A stretch of DNA of 64,000 nucleotides from Streptomyces dengpaensis (lineage in GTDB: Bacteria; Actinomycetota; Actinomycetes; Streptomycetales; Streptomycetaceae): positions 8,060,001-8,124,000 of the forward strand of contig NZ_CP026652.1 in NCBI RefSeq assembly GCF_002946835.1. The letters are read 5' to 3'. The position numbers and the translations under genes are program-made. Below the pieces are notes generated by a model. That model did not search any database, had not been told where the DNA came from, and was given only the letters and a program-made list of their open reading frames with translations. This document shows, piece by piece, positions 29,674 to 38,598 of the stretch; within the stretch, counting starts at the first letter, position 1; each line of letters begins with the position of its first letter.

Positions 29674-30063
29674 TCACGCCGTCAAGGCGTGCAGGGGTGC
29701 ACCGGCCGAGGCTGCCGCATCCCGCGCGGCGGCCCGTACCGGGTACGTGGTCTTCGCCGGGTCCACCAGCGGATCTCCCAGGACGATCCGGCCCGCGGCG
29801 TGCAGCGTGTCGCACTCGTCCGTGGGCAGCGCCATGTAACAGGCGCCGCGCCCGGCCTGGGAAGTCAGGGGGAGCCAATAGCCGTACCGGCGGCGCCCGT
29901 TGGCATGCACCGTGAGGCAGACGGGGAAACGCTGCTCCGTGATCAGACGCAGAACCTCGGCACCGCCAGGGCTGAGCGGAGTGTGCGGGCGCGGGAGGGG
30001 GCGGAGTACCGTCACCGGCCTTCGCTCACGGCTCGCGGCGCGGTGGTGGGGGGTGGGCGTCAT
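29674..30063 (-). CDS. Hypothetical protein
   Basis: A 129-residue protein from ATG 30063 (GAAAGG 12 nt upstream). After a basic, proline-rich N-terminus it has AEVLRLITEQRFPVCLTVHA and RRRYGYWLPLTSQAGRGACY, then GRIVLGDPLVDPAKTTYPVR. The composition is that of a real Streptomyces gene, but no family or motif is recognised. Confidence 0.6.
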   Translation of the reverse strand: MTPTPHHRAASRERRPVTVLRPLPRPHTPLSPGGAEVLRLITEQRFPVCLTVHANGRRRYGYWLPLTSQAGRGACYMALPTDECDTLHAAGRIVLGDPLVDPAKTTYPVRAAARDAAASAGAPLHALTA

Positions 30064-30660
30064 GTGCGTGCGGCCTTTCGACGGACGGATTTGATCACGG
30101 TACCGCCCGGAGCGGTGACGTTGTTGCTGCTTGGCATTGTTCCGCAGGCCACTGACAATGCCGGTTCGCCCGGGGACACCTTCACGGGCCATGGGCCGGG
30201 CACGGTCACCCGTGGTGAGCCGGCCGCTGCCTGTTCGCGGGGTGGCCGCCCCGCCCGAGGTCCCTCCGGAAGGCACCAGGCAGCTCCCAGACCTCGCGGA
30301 CCGACCAGCCCAGTGGTCTGGAGTCGGTCAGATGAACGAGGTGGTACGCAACTGGGCACCTCCAGCAAGGAGTTGAGGGGAAGGCCTGATGATGACCGGA
30401 ACAACGACACGCGATCCGACTTCGAACACACGTGTTTGAGTCGCATCCCCACCCGCGTAGTCTCGCGGGCCGCACGCCGCCGGCCCCGGATTCATGGGGC
30501 GCACCCGCTGCCGGTCGTGGCCGAAACGCCGTCAGCCGATACCCAAGTGACCACTGAGGTTGGCGGAATGACGGCGCCCCCCTCGCGCGGGCACACGCCG
30601 TGCCGGCGGACGACCCCGGGTGGGCGGGAGCGGCCACCCGCCGGCGGCTGAGCTCCGGGC
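30064..30660. other. 597-bp stretch without a supported gene
   Basis: Open frames exist on both strands, the longest on the minus strand from 30452 to 30060, but its serine/proline/arginine-rich product and lack of a ribosome site argue against coding. No clear hairpin or repeat is seen. Confidence 0.45.
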
Positions 30661-33402
30661 TCAAGGCAGCGGCTGCTCCGCCCAGATCACCTTGCCGGCG
30701 GGGGTGTAGCGGGTGCCCCAGCGTTCGGCGAGCTGGGCGACCAGGAACAGTCCGCGTCCGCCCTCGTCCGTGGTGGCCGCATACCGCAGGTGAGGCGAGG
30801 TGCTGCTGCCGTCGAAGACCTCGCAGATCAGGGTGCGGTCGCGGACCATGCGGACCCGGATGGGGCCGCTGCCGTGGCGGATCGCGTTGGTGACCAGCTC
30901 GCTGAGGATCAGCTCCGTGGTGAACACCATCTCGTCCAGTTCCCACTCGGTGAGCTGCCGGGTGACCGAGGCGCGCACCACGCCGACGGCGGCCGGTTCG
31001 GACGGCACCTGCCACTCGGCGATCCGGTCGGCACCGAGCGCGTGGGTACGGGCGACGATGAGGGCGATGTCGTCGCTCGGCCGGGCCGGCAGGAGGGCGT
31101 CGAGAACGGCCCGGCAGGTGTCCTCCGGTGACCGGTCGGCTCCGGCCAGGGCGGTGCCCAACACCTCGAGACCGGTGTCGATGTCCCGCTCCCGGTCCTC
31201 GACGAGCCCGTCCGTGTACAGGACGAGCCGGCTGCCTTCCTCCAGCTCCAGTTCGGCCGTCTCGAACGGGAGGCCGCCCAGGCCGAGCGGCGGACCGGCC
31301 GGCACCTCGGGGAACGCGACGCTGCCGTCGGGACGCACCACCGCCGGCGGCGGGTGGCCGGCCCGCGCGATCGCGCAGCGCCGGGAGGTCGGGTCGTAGA
31401 TGGCGTACAGGCAGGTGGCGCCGGTGATGGTGGCTCCGCTGCCCTCCGCCACCTCGTCCTGGTCGATGCGGCCGACCAGCTCGTCCAGGAGCCCGAGGAG
31501 CTCGTCGGGCGGTAGGTCCAGGGCGGAGAAGTTGTGCACCGCGGTACGCAGCCGCCCCATCGTCGCCGCGGCGTGCAGCCCGTGGCCGACGACGTCGCCC
31601 ACGACGACCGCGACACGGGCGCCGGGCAGCGGCAGTACGTCGAACCAGTCCCCGCCCACCCCCGCCTGCGCGGGAAGGTAGCGGTAGGCGATGTCCAGGG
31701 CGCTCTGCTCGGGCAGGCTGCGGGGGAGCAGACTGCGCTGCAGCGTCACGGCCATGGTGTGCTCGCGGGTGTAGCGGCGCGCGTTGTCGATGGACACCGC
31801 CGCGCGGGCCACCAGCTCCTCGGCGAGGGCCAGATCCTCCACGTCGAAGGACTCGGGCTTCTCGGAGCGCCAGAAGTTGACGACACCCATCACCAGGGGG
31901 CCCACCCGCAGGGGCACGGTGATCAGTGAGTGGATTCCGTAGTCCACGACCTGTGCCGTGCGCCGGGGATTCTGTGCCAGCCAGCCCGGCGCCTCGCCGA
32001 GGGCGGGCTCGAGGACGGCCTGGCCGGTGCGGAGGCTGTGCGCCTGCGGCGACGTGGGCACGAAACGGATGTGCTCGCCCCTCGGATAGAGCGGAGCGTC
32101 GTCGCGGATCCCGCCGTACGCCGTGCGGCGCAGCTCGGTGCCCGCGTCGTCCGGCTCCTGCCCGTTCAGTACGGCGTCGGCCAGGTCCACAGTGAGGAAG
32201 TCCGCGAACCGCGGGACGGCCATTTCCGCGAGTTCCTCGGCCGTACGGGTCACGTCCAGGCTCGTTCCGATGCCGAACCCGGCGTCGTACAGGAGTTTGA
32301 GTCGCTCCCGTGCCACCTCGGCCCGGCCGGACAGTGCGCGCAGTTCGGTGGAGTCACGGAGTGTCGCGACGCTGCCGGACGGGCCGCCCTCAAGGTCGGT
32401 GGGCCGTTGGTTGATGGCCAGCAGCCGGTCTCCGACCAGGTGCACCTCGTCGGAGGCGATGCGCCCCGAGGACAGCAGGCCGGCGGTGGCCGCGTCGAGG
32501 CCGAGGTCGAGGACGTGCCGCCCCTCGGCGTCGTCGGGAAGGTCGAGCAGGCGGTTGGCCTCGTCGTTGGCGAGCAGCAGCCGACCCTCGCCGCTGACGA
32601 TGATCACGCCCTCCCGGACGGCGTGCAGCACCGCGTCATGGTGCTCGTACATCCGGGTCATCTCGTACGGGCCCAGGCCCCGGGTCTGGCGCATCAGGCG
32701 TCTGCTCACGAGCGCAGTCCCCGCCGTGGCCAGGGCGAGCCCGACGCCCGCGGCCGCCAGGACGAGCGGCAGCTGCTGCTCCGCGACGCCGCCCACGTGG
32801 GCGGTGGTGATTCCGGCCGACACCATGCCCACGACCTTGCCGTCGGGATCCTTGACGGGCACCGTGGCCTGCACCAGCGGCCCGATCGTGCCCGTGATGT
32901 TCTCGACGACCGGCTGCCCGGCCAGCACGGGTGCGGTGGTCCCGACGAATTTCTTTCCGATCAGGTCGGGGTTGGGGGAGGTGTAGCGGATCGCGTCGGT
33001 GTTCATCACGACGATGAAGTCCACCGGCGCCGCCTTGCGGGCGGCTTCGGCACGGGGCTCGAGCACGGCCGTGGGGTCGGGGGCGCTGAGTGCCGCGCGG
33101 GTGCCCGGTGCGTTGGCGAACATCTCGGCTACGGCGAGTGAACGGTTGCGGGCCTCCTGCGTGCTGTCGTGTCGTACCTGCAGCACCAGCGCCACGACCG
33201 CGGCCAGGACCAGGAGGATCACGATCACCACTTGCAGGACGAAGACCTGTCCGGCGACGCTGTGCCCGCTCAGCGCCGACCGGGGCCCGGCGGACGGGCC
33301 CCGGCGGTGCGTGCCTCCTCCGCGTTGCCCCCGCAGATGAGCGAGCGGTTTGTCGAGGCGACGGGTCGACTGAGCCCGGGATCGACCCAATAGTCCGACC
33401 AT
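30661..33402 (-). CDS. Membrane sensor PP2C/SpoIIE phosphatase with RsbW-like kinase domain
   Basis: A 913-residue protein. A first membrane helix (about 52-74), an extracytoplasmic sensor of the CitA/DcuS kind (IRYTSPNPDLIGKKF, PVKDPDGKVVGMVSAGI) and a second helix (about 210-232) are followed by PAS (250-350), GAF (375-530), PP2C phosphatase (550-760: VGGDWFDVLP, GDVVGHGLHAAATMG, LYTDGLVEDRERD) and a C-terminal HATPase_c_2 domain (780-913: ILSELVTNAIRHG, DEGGRGLFLVAQLAERWG). It can thus in principle both phosphorylate and dephosphorylate an anti-anti-sigma factor in response to an outside ligand. The ribosome site is weak. Confidence 0.94.
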   Translation of the reverse strand: MVGLLGRSRAQSTRRLDKPLAHLRGQRGGGTHRRGPSAGPRSALSGHSVAGQVFVLQVVIVILLVLAAVVALVLQVRHDSTQEARNRSLAVAEMFANAPGTRAALSAPDPTAVLEPRAEAARKAAPVDFIVVMNTDAIRYTSPNPDLIGKKFVGTTAPVLAGQPVVENITGTIGPLVQATVPVKDPDGKVVGMVSAGITTAHVGGVAEQQLPLVLAAAGVGLALATAGTALVSRRLMRQTRGLGPYEMTRMYEHHDAVLHAVREGVIIVSGEGRLLLANDEANRLLDLPDDAEGRHVLDLGLDAATAGLLSSGRIASDEVHLVGDRLLAINQRPTDLEGGPSGSVATLRDSTELRALSGRAEVARERLKLLYDAGFGIGTSLDVTRTAEELAEMAVPRFADFLTVDLADAVLNGQEPDDAGTELRRTAYGGIRDDAPLYPRGEHIRFVPTSPQAHSLRTGQAVLEPALGEAPGWLAQNPRRTAQVVDYGIHSLITVPLRVGPLVMGVVNFWRSEKPESFDVEDLALAEELVARAAVSIDNARRYTREHTMAVTLQRSLLPRSLPEQSALDIAYRYLPAQAGVGGDWFDVLPLPGARVAVVVGDVVGHGLHAAATMGRLRTAVHNFSALDLPPDELLGLLDELVGRIDQDEVAEGSGATITGATCLYAIYDPTSRRCAIARAGHPPPAVVRPDGSVAFPEVPAGPPLGLGGLPFETAELELEEGSRLVLYTDGLVEDRERDIDTGLEVLGTALAGADRSPEDTCRAVLDALLPARPSDDIALIVARTHALGADRIAEWQVPSEPAAVGVVRASVTRQLTEWELDEMVFTTELILSELVTNAIRHGSGPIRVRMVRDRTLICEVFDGSSTSPHLRYAATTDEGGRGLFLVAQLAERWGTRYTPAGKVIWAEQPLP

Positions 33403-33586
33403 GTGCCTATGTCTACACTGCCCGGCGCCCGGAGGCGAGGGACGTCACGCCATGTGATCGACGGTGGCCTCGCCCCCGTGGTGCGGCCCGGAATCGTACG
33501 TCGAGTGCTGCCGTCCTGGGGATCTGGCCGCATCATGGAGGGGTATTCATTTGCCCGGATTTGTGGCCCAGGTGCGGGAGGTCGTC

Positions 33587-33823
33587 ATGACAACCCCGGA
33601 GTACTACCGGCTGACCTTCACCCATCAAGGATCGGGTACCAGCGTTGTGACGGACGAGGTGGTCGTCGCGAGAACCGACGCCCTCGGGCCGGGCGGCAAT
33701 CCCGTGTACTGCGATCCCACCGGAATCCTCCGTGCCGAGATCAGCCCGGCGGGGGAGGTACGGATGCTCGCCAGCGGTGCCTACCAGTCGCCGCTCAGCC
33801 CCTCCGCCGAACCGATTTCCTGA
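33587..33823 (+). CDS. DUF6296-like small protein
   Basis: A 78-residue protein starting MTTPEYYRLTFTHQG at ATG 33587 behind GGGAGG. The core VARTDALGPGGNPVY, then GILRAEISPAGEVRMLASG and a C-terminal proline-rich tail, fits my memory of the DUF6296 family of actinomycetes. Its role is unknown. It is divergent from the large membrane phosphatase gene. Confidence 0.6.
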   Translation: MTTPEYYRLTFTHQGSGTSVVTDEVVVARTDALGPGGNPVYCDPTGILRAEISPAGEVRMLASGAYQSPLSPSAEPIS

Positions 33824-33892
33824 CGACGAGCGCGCACGGGGCGGCCCCGACGGGGCCCCGTTCATCGTGGCCGCCGGGTGGCCGTGACACGC

Positions 33893-34513
33893 TCACTCGA
33901 ACCGGGAGGGATCCCCCGCTCCGAGCCGTACGATTTCGGGCTCCCGGCCGGAGAAGTCGATGACGGTCGTCGGCTCGGTGCCGCAGTCGCCGGAGTCGAT
34001 GACCGCGTCCACCACGTGATCGAGCTGCTCCTTGATCTCCCAGCCCTGGGTCAGGGGTTTGTCCTCATGGGGCAGGAGCAGGGTGCTCGACAGCAGCGGC
34101 TCACCGAGTTCGGCGAGGAGCGCCTGGGCCACGACATGGTCGGGAATCCTGACCCCGACCGTCTTCTTCTTCGGGTGCAACAGCCTGCGCGGCGCCTCCT
34201 TCGTCGCCGGGAGGATGAACGTGTAGCTGCCGGGAGTCGCCGCCTTGACCGCCCGGAACACCGCGTTGTCGACGCGCACGAAGTGGCCCAGCTGCGCGAA
34301 GTCCTCGCACATCAAGGTGAAGTGGTGCCGCTCGTCGAGCTGGCGGATCGAGCGGATGCGATCGAGTCCGTCCCGGTTGCCCAGCGCGCACCCGAGCGCG
34401 AAGCAGGAGTCCGTCGGGTAGACGATGAGCCCTCCGGCGCGGACGATCTCGGCCACCTGGCCGATGGTGCGTCGCTGCGGGTTCTCCGGGTGCACGTCGA
34501 AGTACTTGGCCAT
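33893..34513 (-). CDS. L-threonylcarbamoyladenylate synthase-like protein (YciO/Sua5 family)
   Basis: A 206-residue YrdC-fold protein. The RNA/nucleotide-binding pattern is seen in GGLIVYPTDSCFALGC, RIRSIRQLDERHHFTLMC, PGSYTFILPATKEAPRRLLH and VGVRIPDHVVAQALL, ending in IDSGDCGTEPTTVIDFSG. It lacks the extra C-terminal Sua5 domain, so it resembles the YciO/YrdC short form. It may act in tRNA t6A biosynthesis or be a YciO paralogue of uncertain activity. The start is ATG 34513. Confidence 0.88.
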   Translation of the reverse strand: MAKYFDVHPENPQRRTIGQVAEIVRAGGLIVYPTDSCFALGCALGNRDGLDRIRSIRQLDERHHFTLMCEDFAQLGHFVRVDNAVFRAVKAATPGSYTFILPATKEAPRRLLHPKKKTVGVRIPDHVVAQALLAELGEPLLSSTLLLPHEDKPLTQGWEIKEQLDHVVDAVIDSGDCGTEPTTVIDFSGREPEIVRLGAGDPSRFE

Positions 34514-34722
34514 GCGCCGAGCTTAGGTCCGCTGCGAGGGTGTTCGGCCGACCGGCGCTCAGCCCCTGAGATCTTCACCTGTGGCTGCGCGCGGATGGCC
34601 GCGCGCAGTTGCGGCCGGTTGCGACAGGCGCCGTGGAGGCGCGCTGTGGACGTCCGCTTCCATGGTCAAAGGGGGGCCTGGGGAGAGCCGAATCGAGCCG
34701 GCTCGTGTCGATGAAGGGAGGC

Positions 34723-35829
34723 TCACCCCCGGTCGCCGTCCTGCACCGGTGTGAGGACCAGCATGGTGACGTCATCGCGAATCGTGCAGCAGCGGACGAG
34801 GTCGTCCCACACACCGTCGATGAGCGCGGTCGGCGACTCCTCGGCGAACTTGGACAGACGGTCGGCCAAGGGATAGAAGGCGCCGCTCGTGTCCCGGCTC
34901 TCGCTCACTCCATCCGAGGCGAGGAACAGCCGATCGCCGAGGTCCAGCCGGACGGTGCGCCCCTTTGGCGGGCAGGCGTCGAAGAATCCCAGACCCAGCG
35001 GAGCCCCCGGCTCGAGATCGATTTCGACGACTTCGGAGCCGCGCAGAAGCAGCGGGTACGGATGCCCGCAGGACACCAGCCGCACCGCGTCGGCGCCGCG
35101 GGAGAATTCGAGGAGGAGGGCCGTCGCGAAGAGCTCGGCATGCTCGGTTCCCTCGGAGTCCAGGATCAGCCTGCGATCGAGGCGGCCCGCAACCGCTTCC
35201 AGGTCGTGCTGGTCGAGCACAGCCTCCCGGAACGCCCCGAGAAGCGACACGACCGTGCCGACGGCCGACAGCCCATGACCCTGAACATCGCCCATGAGGG
35301 CCCGGACTCCGTAGGGCCCGTCGCGCACATCGAAGAAGTCACCGCCGACCAGCGTCTCGCGCTCAGCCGCCCGGTACAGACCGGCGCAGCGGACGGGTCC
35401 GACGCGCTTGGGCAGCGGTGGCAGGACGGCGAGCTGGGCGGCCTCCGCGACGGTCCGCACCGTGACGAGATGCGCGTCCCGCCGGCTGCGCACCAGCGAC
35501 ACGAACACGCTGAGAACGGCGACGAAGATGATGGTCAGCAGGTCGGTATCGCCCGGACGATTGAGCTCCAGTGGGGGGACGTGCAACAGGAGGACGACGA
35601 TGAAGCCGAACACCCCTGTCGCAAACGGCCCGTAGGAGAGCACGGCGAGCGACGGAATGGCGCCCAGCAGAAAGCCGATGTCCAGCGGCCGCGGGCTCGC
35701 GAATTCGGCCGAGCAGACCCCGACCAGCAGCGCAGGCGGCAGCACTCGCACCCAGGGCGGAGGCGGCGAGCCACGCAGCCACCCCCGCTCCTCACCGTCA
35801 CGCCGCCCAGACACGGTCCTGTCGACCAT
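34723..35829 (-). CDS. Membrane-anchored SpoIIE/PP2C phosphatase
   Basis: A 368-residue protein. After a basic N-terminus, three or four hydrophobic helices (about 28-105: VLPPALLVGVCSAEFA, LLGAIPSLAVLSYGPF, FGFIVVLLLHV, LTIIFVAVLSVFVSLV) lead into the phosphatase domain (130-368) with VGGDFFDVRD, GDVQGHGLSAVG, LVSCGHPYPLLL and LFLASDGVSESRD. There is no GAF, PAS or ATPase domain, so it has the layout of the minimal membrane SpoIIE type. The start is ATG 35829 behind GAGGAGG. Confidence 0.92.
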   Translation of the reverse strand: MVDRTVSGRRDGEERGWLRGSPPPPWVRVLPPALLVGVCSAEFASPRPLDIGFLLGAIPSLAVLSYGPFATGVFGFIVVLLLHVPPLELNRPGDTDLLTIIFVAVLSVFVSLVRSRRDAHLVTVRTVAEAAQLAVLPPLPKRVGPVRCAGLYRAAERETLVGGDFFDVRDGPYGVRALMGDVQGHGLSAVGTVVSLLGAFREAVLDQHDLEAVAGRLDRRLILDSEGTEHAELFATALLLEFSRGADAVRLVSCGHPYPLLLRGSEVVEIDLEPGAPLGLGFFDACPPKGRTVRLDLGDRLFLASDGVSESRDTSGAFYPLADRLSKFAEESPTALIDGVWDDLVRCCTIRDDVTMLVLTPVQDGDRG

Positions 35830-35887
35830 GACACTCCTCCTCACACCACCACGCTCCTCCCCTCGGCCCCGCCACGCACTCCGGTCC

Positions 35888-35937
35888 GCTCACGGACAGC
35901 GGCAAGGGCATCGCTCACGGACAGCGGCAAAGGCATC
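35888..35937. repeat. Tandem 25-bp direct repeat upstream of the membrane phosphatase
   Basis: Two adjacent 25-bp copies (35888-35912 and 35913-35937, GCTCACGGACAGCGGCAAGG type) differ at one base. They lie 59-108 bp upstream of the phosphatase start, within its likely promoter region, and could be a duplicated activator or repressor site. Confidence 0.7.
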
Positions 35938-36042
35938 CCGGCACGCTCGCTCGTGCGCCCGCGAAAGCCGTACGCATGCGTACGGCCGCGGTCCCAGGCG
36001 GTCGCCTGTTGGTGCGGCGGCGCCACACGTTGAAGCTACGGC

Positions 36043-36903
36043 TCACATGTGTGGCGGCGTCGCGCCGGGCGCCTTGGCGGTGACCATCCAGCAGGCGGCG
36101 GTGAACCGGACCTCCGCGCCACGCACGTAGGGAGCGAAAGCGGGCCGGAGCGTTTCCACGACCTTCGCGCGAGTCCGCTCATCCGCCTCGTGCAGGGCTC
36201 GGCCGACGGGACCGAGCAGGGTGAGGTAACGAACCAGTTCGGTCTCAGGCAGGGTGCACGCGACATCGATCGGCTCCATTCCGATCCTGGTCCAGCCGCT
36301 TTCCTCGAGAATGCGGCGGACCCGATCCGCTTGCGCGAAAGCGAACTGGCCAGGCGCGTTCGGCTCACGCGGCGGCAGGTTGGGCAGGAGCGGCGCCGCG
36401 GCGCGCTCGGCCGTCGTCATGAACGGATTCTCTTCGGGGCTGCGCCAGGCGATGAACCGGAGTTCCGCGTCAGCCCTCGCCGCGCGCCGTAGATGCGCGA
36501 ACGCACGGACGAAATCGTCGAAGAACATGACGCCGAAGCGCGAAATGATCACGTCGAAGCCGCCGGGCTCGAAAGCGTAAGTCGCGGCGTCGGCACGGAT
36601 GAAGCGCGTCGGCACGCCATCCCGCTCGGCGCGCGCTCGGGCGGCCGCGATCATCGGCTCCGAGATGTCGATGCCGACGCAACGTCCCTCCGCGCCGGCT
36701 CGCCGCGTGACAGCCAGCGTCGTGGCGCCCGTGCCGCAGCCGACATCGAGCACGCTCGAGCCGGGGGCGACCGCTTCGGCGAGCAAGCCCTCGAAGGGCC
36801 TGAGCAGCTGTTCGACCAAGTCCTGCGCCTCAACCCAGCCGCGTGCCGCGCCGCCGGTCCAGAGCGCCTTCTGTACGTCATCGGCCCCGCGCGCGTCGCC
36901 CAT
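36043..36903 (-). CDS. Class I SAM-dependent methyltransferase
   Basis: A 286-residue methyltransferase with the SAM motif SVLDVGCGTGATTLAV near residue 50, CVGIDISEPMI as motif II context, FDVIISRFGVMFFDD as motif IV and RFIAWRSPEENPF thereafter. The substrate is unknown. It is transcribed away from a MerR regulator with 75 bp between the starts, and a dyad lies in that gap, so it is the probable target of that regulator. Confidence 0.9.
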   Translation of the reverse strand: MGDARGADDVQKALWTGGAARGWVEAQDLVEQLLRPFEGLLAEAVAPGSSVLDVGCGTGATTLAVTRRAGAEGRCVGIDISEPMIAAARARAERDGVPTRFIRADAATYAFEPGGFDVIISRFGVMFFDDFVRAFAHLRRAARADAELRFIAWRSPEENPFMTTAERAAAPLLPNLPPREPNAPGQFAFAQADRVRRILEESGWTRIGMEPIDVACTLPETELVRYLTLLGPVGRALHEADERTRAKVVETLRPAFAPYVRGAEVRFTAACWMVTAKAPGATPPHM

Positions 36904-36954
36904 GACCGTCTCCTTTCGCTTGCCGTCGAGAAGCGGAAGTCATACTGTGCCAAT

Positions 36955-36968
36955 TCAAGTCGACTTGA
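36955..36968. promoter_or_regulatory. 14-bp perfect palindrome, probable MerR operator
   Basis: TCAAGTCGACTTGA lies between the divergent methyltransferase and MerR genes. On the minus strand, TTGACC directly precedes it, so the dyad would fall in the spacer of a promoter reading into the methyltransferase, the arrangement bound by MerR-family activators. It ends 10 bp before the GTG of the merR-like gene, allowing autoregulation. Confidence 0.65.
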
Positions 36969-36978
36969 GGTCAAGAGC

Positions 36979-37494
36979 GTGGAAGACCTGGATAGAAGAG
37001 TGGGAGCCCTGGGCGGCGACGTGGGAGACCTGGACATTGCGGAGGTGGCCCGGCGTTCCGGCGTGCCTGCCTCGACGCTGCGCTTCTACGAGGAGAAGGG
37101 GCTGATCGCCTCGACCGGCAGGCGGGGCCTGCGCCGTCTCTTCGGTCCCGACGTGCTGGAACGGCTGGCGCTGATCGCGATGGGGCGCGCAGCCGGCTTC
37201 TCACTCGACGAAATCGCGCTCATGTTCGCGCCGGACGGACGGCCGCGTATCGACCGGCAGACGCTGGCGACCAAGGCGGACGAGTTGGACAGGACGATCC
37301 GCGAACTGAGTGTCATGCGCGACGGCCTGCGGCATGCCGCGTCCTGCCCCGCGCCCAGCCACATGGAGTGCCCCACCTTCCGCCGCTTGCTGCGGGCGGC
37401 GGGGGCGGGGGCTATCGGGGCTCCGAAGAAGAGCCCTCGACAAAAGCGCTTGAAGCAGAACCTGTTGACAGACCCTGGCTCCAATTCCGACTAA
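36979..37494 (+). CDS. MerR-family transcriptional regulator
   Basis: A 171-residue regulator. The winged helix-turn-helix reads LDIAEVARRSGVPASTLRFY followed by EEKGLIASTGRRGLRR, after which come a coiled-coil stretch (TKADELDRTIRELSVMRDGL) and a C-terminal ASCPAPSHMECPTFRRLL with two cysteines that could bind metal or sense redox state. The start is taken as GTG 36979; GTGs at 37000 and 37021 are also in frame. The first 14 residues are a repeat-like extension before the HTH. Confidence 0.88.
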   Translation: MEDLDRRVGALGGDVGDLDIAEVARRSGVPASTLRFYEEKGLIASTGRRGLRRLFGPDVLERLALIAMGRAAGFSLDEIALMFAPDGRPRIDRQTLATKADELDRTIRELSVMRDGLRHAASCPAPSHMECPTFRRLLRAAGAGAIGAPKKSPRQKRLKQNLLTDPGSNSD

Positions 37495-37728
37495 GACTTC
37501 AGTTGTTTGGCGAGCAACGGTCCCCGGGGGGAATGGTCTGCCGAGCTGGGCCGACTCGCCTCAGCCCGCGTCCTCAGAGTTCACCCCGGCCCACGTCCTC
37601 ATAGGCGTAAAGCCCCCAACCAACGACATTTCCCTTCCTCTGCGGTTACTCCCGGACCGATTTATGCTCATATCTGGATGACTCGGGCATTCGGTAGCCG
37701 GTCCTGCGCCGGCGGGAAGCGGGCTTCC

Positions 37729-38574
37729 ATGGCTGAGCGACTCAAGCGGCTTGGGCTCATCGGCGAGATGTCGGCCGAGTTCGTCGGCACCATGATTCTC
37801 ATCCTCTTCGGGTGCGCCGTAGTGGCCCAGGTGGTCGCCGGCGGAGCGCTCACCGCGCCACCGGGCGGTCTCGGAGACCACGACAGCATCTCCTGGGCCT
37901 GGGGCATCGGCGTCACCATGGGCATCTACGTCGCGGCCCGGCTGAGCGGAGCCCATCTCAACCCCGCGGTGACCGTCGCCCTGGCCACGTTCAAGGGGTT
38001 CCCTTGGCGCAAGGTGGTGCCGTACGTGGTGGCCCAGACGGCCGGCGCCTTCGTGGCGGCCCTCTTGGTGCGCTGGAACTACGCGGAAGCCCTGGCGAAG
38101 GCCGACCCTGGTCACACCGTCAAGACACAGATCGTGTTCTCCACGCTTCCCGCCAACGGCAACACGAACCTGCCGGTCTACGAGTGGGCCGCCTTTCGCG
38201 ACCAGGTCATCGGCACCGCCATTCTGCTGCTGATGATCCTGGCCATCACGGACCTGCTCAACACGCCCCCCGGCGCCAACCTGGCCCCGTTCATCATCGG
38301 CCTGGTCGTCGTGGGCATTGGCATGGCCTGGGGTACCCTCGCGGGCTACGCGATCAACCCGGCACGTGACTTCGGCCCCCGGCTGGCCCAGTTCCTCACG
38401 GGGTACGGCGGAGCATGGCGAGATCAGTACGGGAACCTCTACTTCTGGGTGCCGATCCTCGGTCCGCTGATCGGCGGTCTGCTGGGCGCCGGCGTGTACA
38501 AGGCGTTCATCAGCAAGTTCCTGCCCACGGCGGAGCCGGAGCCCCCCGGACGCGTCCCGCCCCGCGAGGGCTGA
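37729..38574 (+). CDS. glpF: Glycerol uptake facilitator (aquaglyceroporin)
   Basis: A 281-residue MIP-family channel. Six membrane helices can be traced, with the two pore loops AHLNPAVTV (NPA at 78-80) and INPARDFGPR (NPA at 210-212, followed by the aspartate at 214 that marks glycerol-conducting members). It lets glycerol diffuse in for phosphorylation by the kinase that starts 24 bp downstream. The start is ATG 37729. A 234-bp upstream region holds no recognised regulator gene. Confidence 0.94.
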   Translation: MAERLKRLGLIGEMSAEFVGTMILILFGCAVVAQVVAGGALTAPPGGLGDHDSISWAWGIGVTMGIYVAARLSGAHLNPAVTVALATFKGFPWRKVVPYVVAQTAGAFVAALLVRWNYAEALAKADPGHTVKTQIVFSTLPANGNTNLPVYEWAAFRDQVIGTAILLLMILAITDLLNTPPGANLAPFIIGLVVVGIGMAWGTLAGYAINPARDFGPRLAQFLTGYGGAWRDQYGNLYFWVPILGPLIGGLLGAGVYKAFISKFLPTAEPEPPGRVPPREG

Positions 38575-38598
38575 TCCCCACAACCGAGGCGGCACCCC

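Noticed and set aside
30060..30452. Minus-strand 130-codon frame in the 30 kb gap
   Set aside because: Low-quality composition, no ribosome site, overlaps the start of the neighbouring gene.
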